From positions 1 to 20,487 of the forward strand of contig JAAETV010000659.1 of NCBI GenBank assembly GCA_024227975.1: a stretch of 20,487 nt of DNA. The letters are read 5' to 3'. The notes beneath the pieces are model-generated. The model did no database searches and was not told the origin of the DNA. It was given only the letters and a program-made list of their open reading frames with translations. Source of the DNA: Actinomycetes bacterium. GTDB taxonomy: Bacteria; Actinomycetota; Acidimicrobiia; Acidimicrobiales; SZUA-35. Every line of letters starts with the position of its first letter. Position 1 is the stretch's first letter. Position numbers and translations under genes: made by a program. Shown here one piece after another: positions 14,818 to 20,487 of the stretch.

Positions 14818-15587
14818 GTGAGGCCCAACCGCTCGATGGCGTCGAGATAGTCACGGCCAAGCTCAGGGCGATCCTGGCGTTCAATCCCGAGATCGTCCAG
14901 CGCCCCCTCGAACGTACCGAGCACGAGTGGGTCGAGCTCGGCCCGGAGGTCGGCCAGCCGAGCTCTAATGTCGGGGCGCTCCTGCACGAGTCGGCCCAGG
15001 TCGTTCTCACCAAAGCCGAGGTGTCGCCGCTCGTCCTTCATCACCCCATCGAGTATCTCGGCCGTGATCGGATCGGCCGACTCGGCATGGGACTGGAAGA
15101 CGGTGTGCTCCATCGTCTCGAGAATCACGTTCTGGGCGAACAGTGCGGCCTCCCACTCTCGCCCGTCGATGAGCTCGTGAAGCCGCTGCTTGAACCGGAG
15201 GAGATTGGGGTTCGCCCGCCGTTCGACTTCCGCCTCGGGGTCACTGACCCCGAGCTCTAGCAGACGATGGGAGAACACTTCCAGATGGCGGGCCTCGTCG
15301 ACAGCCTGAGTGGCCAGGAAGATCTTCGAGTGGCGATTCGGCGCAAAGTCGATCATGCCGCTCGTCCCGTCGAGTGCCGCCGTCTCACCCACGCAGTAGT
15401 TGCAGAGAGTGGTGATGAGGTTATCCCGCCGGTCGTCATCGATCGGAGTCGGCTCGGTGTCCTCTCGATAGCCGTAGGGGCGATCGGTCAGATAACCCTC
15501 GACTGCCTGGAACCAGAACTCGAATGAATGCACCTGCTCGACGAACTCCTCGCGTTCGAGAGCATGTGGATCGAAATCGGTGCTCAC
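14814..15587 (-). CDS. Ferritin-like/R2-like diiron protein, second paralogue
   Basis: This 257-residue, mostly helical protein carries a complete carboxylate-bridged diiron set in the ribonucleotide reductase R2/oxygenase pattern: E68, E98xxH101 (DEARH), E157 and E186xxH189 (DERRH). It is clearly related to the gene just upstream: shared stretches include FLATQ..DEARH.EIF/EVF, QN(I/V)(V/I)LE and DERRH.GFGEN. The start is GTG at 15587, overlapping the upstream stop in GTGA. Such proteins activate O2 for hydroxylation, epoxidation, N-oxygenation or ligand oxidation, or act as peroxide scavengers; the reaction here cannot be told. Both copies keep all ligands, so neither looks like a degenerate structural subunit. 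Tight coupling suggests a 1:1 heteromeric complex (inference). Confidence 0.85.
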   Translation of the reverse strand: MSTDFDPHALEREEFVEQVHSFEFWFQAVEGYLTDRPYGYREDTEPTPIDDDRRDNLITTLCNYCVGETAALDGTSGMIDFAPNRHSKIFLATQAVDEARHLEVFSHRLLELGVSDPEAEVERRANPNLLRFKQRLHELIDGREWEAALFAQNVILETMEHTVFQSHAESADPITAEILDGVMKDERRHLGFGENDLGRLVQERPDIRARLADLRAELDPLVLGTFEGALDDLGIERQDRPELGRDYLDAIERLGLT

Positions 15588-16483
15588 ATCCCGGAAGGTG
15601 CTTGATACTCGAGACCAATCCGGGCCAGCCGGGTCTTGAACTCGCCGAGCACGGTGTTCTCCAGGACGCCTTGGCGCTCGTCAACCGAGGCCGAGGTCAG
15701 ATCGGTGCCGTGCCACTCGACCTCTTCCAGCTCCTCACCATGAGCTGCGGCCTCATTCGCTGCCGCCTGTCGGCCCTTCTCATCCAACGCCCGCCCCTCG
15801 TCGAACGCGCTCGCGAACGTGGCCAGCATATGACCGGTCATCTCCTGTTGCATCCGCTCGATCTCCGGCTTCTTCTCTGGGTGTTCCTGGAGCAGCGAAC
15901 CGATCCGGTTCTCGCCGAATCCGACATGGCGGCGCTCATCAGCGATGGTCCCGGTCAGGGTGTTGGCGAACTTGGGATTGGTCTGCCGGCTGAGGGCCTC
16001 CATCATCTCGAAGACGCTGAACGCCATACCCTCCAAGACGATATTCTGACCGACCACTCCGGCGACGAAGTCCCCGTTGCCGACCTTCTCCAAGAGCACC
16101 TCGGCGAACTTGATCAGATGGGGGTTGGCGAAGTGTTCAATCGTCGTCTCGAGCTCGGCCGGCTTGACGTTGAGGTCGTAGAGCCGCTCGGTGAAGATCT
16201 CGACGTGGCGCGCTTCATCGAGGGTCTGGGTGGCAAGGAACTGCTTGCTCGGGTAATCGGGGGCGATATTGATGAGGCCGGAGGAGGCGGCCAGCGCTGC
16301 CCTCTCTCCTACAACGAGCTGGACCGTAGTCCTGATGGCTTCGGTCCGAAGATCGTCGTCCTCGATCAGCCCTTCCGGTTCCGTTTCGGACTCACCATGC
16401 CCGTGGACGGTTTCATCGAGGTAGCCCTGGGGGCAGAGCTCGAGCCATCGCTGGATGGAATAGGTGGTCAGGAAATCAGCCAT
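15584..16483 (-). CDS. Ferritin-like/R2-like diiron protein, first paralogue
   Basis: This 299-residue protein is the first gene of the operon. The diiron ligands are intact: E60 (GERAAL), E90xxH93 (DEARH), E151 (VLEGM) and E183xxH186 (DERRHVGFGEN), spaced as in R2-like oxidases and oxygenases. It has an N-terminal YSIQRWLELCPQGYLDE segment and a C-terminal extension of about 50 residues that the shorter paralogue lacks. GGAG lies about 10 nt before the ATG at 16483. Downstream follow the second diiron gene, the four-cysteine protein and the NifJ-like oxidoreductase, so reduced ferredoxin is a plausible electron source. A dyad resembling the DosR/DevR box lies about 90 bp upstream. Phenylacetyl-CoA epoxidase-like, AurF-like or peroxide-reducing roles are all possible; I cannot choose among them. 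Confidence 0.85.
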   Translation of the reverse strand: MADFLTTYSIQRWLELCPQGYLDETVHGHGESETEPEGLIEDDDLRTEAIRTTVQLVVGERAALAASSGLINIAPDYPSKQFLATQTLDEARHVEIFTERLYDLNVKPAELETTIEHFANPHLIKFAEVLLEKVGNGDFVAGVVGQNIVLEGMAFSVFEMMEALSRQTNPKFANTLTGTIADERRHVGFGENRIGSLLQEHPEKKPEIERMQQEMTGHMLATFASAFDEGRALDEKGRQAAANEAAAHGEELEEVEWHGTDLTSASVDERQGVLENTVLGEFKTRLARIGLEYQAPSGM

Positions 16484-16571
16484 TGTCAGGGTCTCCAGTG
16501 GTCGTCAACGCCATAAGTATGCCGCGGTCGGGCGGCGTCCTATGACGGTACGGATATGCATTGGTCGCTAC

Positions 16572-16605
16572 AAGGGACCAAAGGCCCTTTCACTTACATC
16601 GTAAG
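16572..16605 (-). promoter_or_regulatory. DosR/DevR-like box plus adjacent CTTAC/GTAAG dyad upstream of the diiron operon
   Basis: In the 170-bp gap between the CitE-like gene and the diiron operon, 16574-16587 reads GGGACCAAAGGCCC. This agrees with the DosR/DevR core GGGACTWWAGTCCC (recalled consensus) at 12 of 14 positions, and AAGGG/CCCTT arms extend it to 18 bp. Next to it, 16593-16605 is a second perfect dyad, CTTAC-ATC-GTAAG. They sit 90-120 bp upstream of the diiron start codon. The box shares a 22-bp block (19 matches) with 3893-3914. The remainder of the gap holds no gene. Confidence 0.5.
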
Positions 16606-16653
16606 ATACGCTGGAATCAGAGGCTTCGCTAGCCCACGAGGCCGGAGCCTTCC

Positions 16654-17571
16654 TCAGGCCAGACCGCAGAGCTTGGCCCGCTCGAGGATGATCTCGAAGA
16701 TGCGGGCCGTGGCGGCATCGATCATCACGCCGTTGAGATCGGCCGCCCCCGCCCCGGCCTTCTCGGCGTCGTGCACCGCCTTGACGACGGCTTCGGCCCG
16801 CTCGATCTCGGCCTGGGTTGGCGAGTAGACCTCGTTTGCGATCTCGATCTGGCTGGGATGGATGGCCCACTTGCCAACCGCGCCCAGCGTCGACGACCAC
16901 TGGCACTCCTCCCGGTAGCCCTCGGGCTTGCGGATATTGGCGTACGGCCCATCGATGGCGTCCAGACCATTGGCCCGGGCCGCCACGATCATCCGGTTGC
17001 GGGCATAGTGCCACATGTCACCGGGGTAGCGGCTGGCCGCTTCACCGCCGGGCGTCAGCCGTATCCCTTGGCTGGCCGACAGATCGCCAACGCCCAGGAT
17101 CAGGGCTTCCAGCCGCGGGCAGCAACCGGCAATCTCCTCCACCCTGGCCAGGGCCTCGGTCTCCTCGATGAGGATCTCCACTCCGATCCCGCCTTGGGGC
17201 AGCCTCAACTCGTCCTCGAGCTGGCTCAACAGGGTGTCTACGAACCAGACATCACGAGGAGCCTTGACCTTGGGGATGATGATGACATCGAGGTTGCCCT
17301 TCGTGGCGCTGACAATCTCGACGACATCGCCGTGGCAGTACTCGGTGTGGGTGCCGTTGACCCGCACCGCTCGCGTCTTGGTGCCCCAGTCGAGGCCGTT
17401 GAGGGCTTCGATGACCGGAGCACGAGCACCCACTTTCTCGGCCGGGGCGACCGAGTCCTCCAGGTCGAGGAAGACCAGGTCGGCGGTCGACTCCGCGGCC
17501 TTGACGATCATGCGCTCACTCGTGGCCGGGGTCGAGAGCTCCGAACGGCGTAGACGGAAGGTGTTGGTCAT
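16654..17571 (-). CDS. CitE-like (HpcH/HpaI family) CoA-ester lyase
   Basis: This 305-residue TIM-barrel protein matches the CitE/malyl-CoA lyase-like family, which cleaves or forms 3-hydroxy-dicarboxyl-CoA esters (malyl-, beta-methylmalyl-, citramalyl-CoA) with Mg2+. Visible motifs: FLDLEDSV at 34-41, RVNG with R70, the Mg ligand region EILIEE (E136 most likely) and LGVGDLSAS with D163, and the C-terminal KWAIHPSQIEIAN segment. The length fits single-domain actinobacterial CitE-like lyases. The ATG overlaps the stop of the CaiB gene (ATGA), and MaoC and acyl-CoA dehydrogenase genes precede, the order expected if the lyase performs the last cleavage to acetyl-CoA plus a 2-oxoacid or glyoxylate. 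The exact ester is not readable; citramalyl-CoA is a good guess. Confidence 0.85.
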   Translation of the reverse strand: MTNTFRLRRSELSTPATSERMIVKAAESTADLVFLDLEDSVAPAEKVGARAPVIEALNGLDWGTKTRAVRVNGTHTEYCHGDVVEIVSATKGNLDVIIIPKVKAPRDVWFVDTLLSQLEDELRLPQGGIGVEILIEETEALARVEEIAGCCPRLEALILGVGDLSASQGIRLTPGGEAASRYPGDMWHYARNRMIVAARANGLDAIDGPYANIRKPEGYREECQWSSTLGAVGKWAIHPSQIEIANEVYSPTQAEIERAEAVVKAVHDAEKAGAGAADLNGVMIDAATARIFEIILERAKLCGLA

Positions 17572-18797
17572 GACTGGTTCTCCTCCAGTTCAGCCAGGAT
17601 CTCAGCCTGGTGCTCGGCGAGCTTGGGGGCCCGGCGGTAGATACCGGCCGGGGTTGCCGTGTACTTGATGGGCGAATTGGGATATACCACGGGCCGGTCG
17701 GAACCGGGATGGTCGACGGCCACCAACATCTGCCGGGCCGCCACATGAGGGTCGCGGTATATGTCGGGGATCGTGTTGACCGGCCCGACAGGTACCCGGC
17801 CGGCCAGCAATTCGACCACCTCGGCCGTGGTTCGGGCCGAGGTCCAGTCACTCATGAGCCCGTGTACGAACTCCTTGTTGGCGATCCGGTCCCGATTCTC
17901 CCTGGTGCGGTCGTCATCGGCGAGCTCGGGGCGACCGATGAGATCACACAGGGTCGGCCAGTGGCTATCGGTCGGCGCCGCGATGGCGCAGGCCCCGTCG
18001 GCGGTTGGATAGATATCGAACGGGGCGAGTTGGGGGTGGCTGTTGCCGGTGGGAGCGGTCACCATCCCCATATAGGAGTATCGATAGATAGGAGCCTCAC
18101 ACAGCGCAACTAGGGAGTCGTACATGGCAACGTCCATGAACTGGCCCTCGCCGGTTTGACCGGCGTGCACCAGAGCGGCGCACAGGCCGAGGGCGGCCAT
18201 GGTGGCGGGGTACAGATCACCGATGGACGGGCCCGTTCTCAGCATCTCACCATCTTCGGTGCCGGTGATCGACACGACTCCCGACATGGCTTGGGCCACG
18301 ACATCGAAGGCCGGCCAGTCCGCATAGGGACTCTCGCCGGTACGAGGGTCGCCGAAGCCGCGGATGGCGGCGTAGACGAGCCGAGGGTTGCGCTCGGCCA
18401 GGGTCTCATAGCCAAGCCCGAAGCGCTCCATCACCCCGGGACGGAAGTTCTCGAGGATGCCGTCGGCGCTGTCGACCAGGCGAAGCAGGGTCTCCCGATC
18501 GGCCTCCTGGCCGAAGTCGAGCACGATTCCCCGCCGATTGCGGTTGATCGATCCGAAGTAGCCGCCGTAGTACTTGTCGCTGTCGCTTCTGGTGTAGGGA
18601 CCACTGAAGCGGGTCATGTCACCACCTGGTGGCTCGACCTTGATGATGTCGGCTCCGAGGTCAGCGAGCAGCATCCCACAGAATGGTCCAGCCAGAGCCC
18701 GGGTCAGATCAATGATCCGGATGCCCCGCAAGGGGCCCGAACGCTCGCTGGCCATAGGGGCTGCGGTCTCGTGAGCCCGCTCGTGACCATCACTCAC
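17568..18797 (-). CDS. CaiB/BaiF-type (family III) CoA-transferase
   Basis: This 409-residue protein has the family III CoA-transferase layout: GIRIIDLTRALAGPFCGMLLADLGADIIKVEPPGGD at about 25-60, then SINRNRRGIVLDF, and the presumed catalytic aspartate D194 in SIGDLYPA, the position of the Asp that forms the acyl-CoA anhydride in formyl-CoA transferase. TGEGQ.MDVAMYDS follows, also typical. The start is GTG at 18797. The gene follows MaoC by 10 nt, across a 14-bp tandem duplication, and overlaps CitE by 4 nt. In this context it probably moves CoA between carboxylic acids, for example to activate a C5 dicarboxylate from succinyl-CoA; racemase activity is possible in the family but less likely here. 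Confidence 0.88.
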   Translation of the reverse strand: MSDGHERAHETAAPMASERSGPLRGIRIIDLTRALAGPFCGMLLADLGADIIKVEPPGGDMTRFSGPYTRSDSDKYYGGYFGSINRNRRGIVLDFGQEADRETLLRLVDSADGILENFRPGVMERFGLGYETLAERNPRLVYAAIRGFGDPRTGESPYADWPAFDVVAQAMSGVVSITGTEDGEMLRTGPSIGDLYPATMAALGLCAALVHAGQTGEGQFMDVAMYDSLVALCEAPIYRYSYMGMVTAPTGNSHPQLAPFDIYPTADGACAIAAPTDSHWPTLCDLIGRPELADDDRTRENRDRIANKEFVHGLMSDWTSARTTAEVVELLAGRVPVGPVNTIPDIYRDPHVAARQMLVAVDHPGSDRPVVYPNSPIKYTATPAGIYRRAPKLAEHQAEILAELEENQS

Positions 18798-18821
18798 TGA
18801 TTCGACCTCACCGATTCGACC
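18794..18821. repeat. 14-bp tandem duplication at the MaoC/CaiB junction
   Basis: Two adjacent 14-bp copies differ at one base: TCACTGATTCGACC (18794-18807) and TCACCGATTCGACC (18808-18821). Collapsing them to one copy would place the CaiB GTG over the MaoC stop as GTGA, the overlap style used elsewhere in the window, so the duplication probably separated two formerly overlapping genes. Confidence 0.75.
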
Positions 18822-19317
18822 ATGCGCTGCGCTTCTTGATCAGCACGATGCGCTCACCCTCGAATACGACCGTGCCGTCTTGGATGGTGCCCCAATGCTT
18901 GAACCGGACGGTACCGGCATCGTCGGCGGTGTCTTCGGCTTCGAGCACCTCGGTGAAGGCGTAGACGGTGTCGCCGTGGTGTACCGGCGAGGTGAACCTG
19001 AGACCAGTCACCCCCAACTCAGCCAACGCGTTCTCGGCGACATCCTGGCTGGCCAGTCCCATCACCATGGAACCGGTGATGAGCCCGAACACCAGCCGTC
19101 CCTCGCCAAGACCCAGCCCGGCGGCGCCGGCCCCGACCATGACATCCTCGTTCCAGTGGCTCTGAGCAGTGTTCATGACCAGCTTCGTCAGCAGCTGGTT
19201 CTCAACCTCGTCAACGGTCGCCCCCCGGGCGTGGCGGATCTTGCGGCCGACAGGGAAATCCTCGTAGTAGTTGCCCCCACCGGTGAACGAGGCGAGGGAA
19301 CGGTCCGAGGCTTTCAT
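18808..19317 (-). CDS. MaoC-family acyl-CoA hydratase
   Basis: This 169-residue hot-dog-fold protein has YYEDFPVG near its N-terminus (17-24), LVMNTAQSHWN at 46-56 and LGVTGLRFTSPVHHGDTVYAFTEV at 101-124. The active-site pair of (R)-specific hydratases is D/H five residues apart; here it is N49 and H54. From memory, the MNTxxxH form is shared with mycobacterial MaoC proteins next to citE and fadE19 and with mesaconyl/itaconyl-CoA-type hydratases, so this is probably a subfamily trait and not a dead site. The ATG overlaps the stop of the upstream acyl-CoA dehydrogenase gene (ATGA). In the cassette it would hydrate the unsaturated acyl-CoA before CitE cleavage. The substrate is inferred from neighbours only. 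Confidence 0.85.
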   Translation of the reverse strand: MKASDRSLASFTGGGNYYEDFPVGRKIRHARGATVDEVENQLLTKLVMNTAQSHWNEDVMVGAGAAGLGLGEGRLVFGLITGSMVMGLASQDVAENALAELGVTGLRFTSPVHHGDTVYAFTEVLEAEDTADDAGTVRFKHWGTIQDGTVVFEGERIVLIKKRSAWSNR

Positions 19318-20487
19318 CGCACGGCCGGCCGTGGCAGGTAGCTGTCGGAGATGATTCGCTGCTGGATCTCCGATGTGCCTTCGAAGATCTTGGTCAAGCG
19401 GGCATCACGCCAATAGCGCTCGAGGGGGAAGTCGGTGGTGTACCCGGCCCCACCGTGGACCTGTATACCTTCGCTGGTGACCCGCTCCGCCATCTCGCTG
19501 GCCAGATACTTGATCATGGCCGCCTGGGTGTCGGGCCGCGTGCCGGCGTCGTACTCGTTTGCGACCTGGTACATCATGGCCCGGCACGTCTCGACCTCGG
19601 CGATCATGGTGGCGAGCTTGAACCGGATGGCCTGGAAATCGGAGATGGGTTGGCCGAACTGCACCCGTTCCTGGGCATAGGCGATCGAGTCCTCAACCGC
19701 TCCCCGGGCCAGCCCGATAGAGCGGGCCGCGGTATGGAGGCGGGCCACCGACAGCCCACTGGCGGCCTGGCGGAACCCGACCTTGTCGTCGACGCCAGCC
19801 CGCTCACGACCGAGCATGTTCTCGGCCGGGACCCGGAAGTCATCGAACGCCAGCTCCCAGGTCTTCCAACCGTTGTAGCCGATCTTGCGGATGGGGGTAC
19901 CGGTCACCCCTGGCGGCAGGGTGCCCCTCTCCTTCTCGACATAGAACTGGCGGATGCCGCCATGGCGATTGTCGGGGTCATAAGGGGTCGTACGGGTGAT
20001 GATGATCAAGAAATCGGCCCCATCGGCAAACGTGCACCACATCTTCTGGCCGTTGATCACATACTCATCGCCGTCTTCGACGGCCCGGGTGCGGATGGAG
20101 GCGATATCGCTGCCGGCGTCGGGCTCTGAAAGGGCATAGGCCATGAGACACTCGCCCCTGGCCATCCGAGGGAGCAGCTTGCGGCGCATCTCCTCGGAGA
20201 ATCCGCCCATGCCGCCATTGCCCCTGGCGATGATCGACGCCACCGACATCCAGGCTCGGGCCAACTCCTCTGTGACCAGCACGTACTCGAACAGTCCGAG
20301 CCCTGCCCCTCCATACTCCTCACCGATCATGACGCCGAACAGACCAAGCTGTCCCATCTTGTCTCTCAGCTCCATGGGGATCTCGCCCCCAGTGGTGTCC
20401 AGCTCGTTGGCCGCGGGGAGGACCTCTTTCATGGCGAAGTCGCGCACCGTCGCCTGGATGGCCTCCCGTTCCTCGGTCCAGTAGGCA
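19314..20487 (-). CDS. Acyl-CoA dehydrogenase, 5' end outside the window
   Basis: About 390 residues are visible; the open frame continues to the right edge (YWTEEREAIQATVRDFAMKE), a typical acyl-CoA dehydrogenase opening, so the true start lies just beyond 20487 and the GTG at 20447 is internal. Signatures: MAYALSEPDAGSDIASIRTRA, then GQKMWCTFADGADFLIIITRT, and the C-terminal FEGTSEIQQR, which keeps the glutamate used as catalytic base in medium/short-chain dehydrogenases. That separates it from the other dehydrogenase in the window, where this residue is glycine. It overlaps MaoC by 4 nt. With MaoC, CaiB and CitE it probably makes the alpha,beta-double bond of the acyl-CoA that is then hydrated and cleaved. 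Confidence 0.9.
   Translation of the reverse strand, partial: AYWTEEREAIQATVRDFAMKEVLPAANELDTTGGEIPMELRDKMGQLGLFGVMIGEEYGGAGLGLFEYVLVTEELARAWMSVASIIARGNGGMGGFSEEMRRKLLPRMARGECLMAYALSEPDAGSDIASIRTRAVEDGDEYVINGQKMWCTFADGADFLIIITRTTPYDPDNRHGGIRQFYVEKERGTLPPGVTGTPIRKIGYNGWKTWELAFDDFRVPAENMLGRERAGVDDKVGFRQAASGLSVARLHTAARSIGLARGAVEDSIAYAQERVQFGQPISDFQAIRFKLATMIAEVETCRAMMYQVANEYDAGTRPDTQAAMIKYLASEMAERVTSEGIQVHGGAGYTTDFPLERYWRDARLTKIFEGTSEIQQRIISDSYLPRPAVR

Noticed and set aside
15524..16516. 330-residue plus-strand open frame
   Set aside because: It is antisense to the first diiron gene, whose ligand set is complete; this frame has no family features.
1..20487. Mobile elements, CRISPR arrays, tRNA/rRNA genes and riboswitches
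   Set aside because: No transposase or integrase gene, no regularly spaced repeats and no recognisable RNA-gene sequence was seen; all gaps are under 300 bp.

Overview
This 20.5-kb window is high-GC bacterial DNA, densely coding, with short gaps and many 4-bp start/stop overlaps (ATGA, GTGA, TTGA). The mix of FadE-type acyl-CoA dehydrogenases, a CaiB-type CoA-transferase, MaoC, CitE, a luciferase-like flavin oxidoreductase, a TetR regulator with a probably leaderless GTG start, and an HsaA-like monooxygenase points to an actinobacterium (inference; an Acidimicrobiia- or Mycobacteriales-like lineage would fit). No RNA genes, insertion sequences, CRISPR arrays or phage genes were seen. Both edges cut a gene.

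Layout. (1) 1-2196, minus: an HdrC-HdrB-HdrA-like iron-sulfur/flavin electron-transfer operon, with HdrA cut by the left edge. (2) 2346-5726: an HpaB-type flavin hydroxylase (minus), divergent from a VOC/extradiol-type protein and an HsaA/acyl-CoA dehydrogenase-like flavoenzyme (plus). Together they look like aromatic-ring hydroxylation and cleavage, but no flavin reductase is present. (3) 5763-9002, minus: a luciferase-like oxidoreductase, an acyl-CoA dehydrogenase and an enoyl-CoA hydratase form an operon. It diverges from a TetR gene (9075-9647, plus) across a perfect 13-bp inverted repeat. (4) 9736-16483, minus: two paralogous diiron proteins, a small four-cysteine protein and a very large (1554-residue) NifJ-like 2-oxoacid:ferredoxin oxidoreductase. 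(5) 16654-20487, minus: acyl-CoA dehydrogenase, MaoC hydratase, CaiB CoA-transferase and CitE lyase, a set resembling C5-dicarboxylate (itaconate/mesaconate-type) CoA catabolism.

The most unusual part is block 4. Three translationally coupled genes (two diiron proteins and a zinc-ribbon/rubredoxin-like protein) sit directly upstream of a 2-oxoacid:ferredoxin oxidoreductase with large insertions. It could be an oxygenase fed by ferredoxin-level electrons, or an oxygen-defence module for the oxidoreductase; the sequence does not decide. Upstream of this operon lies a dyad resembling the DosR/DevR hypoxia box. A 22-bp block with 19 matches recurs upstream of the HpaB-type gene at nearly the same distance from the start codon, so blocks 2 and 4 may share a regulator.
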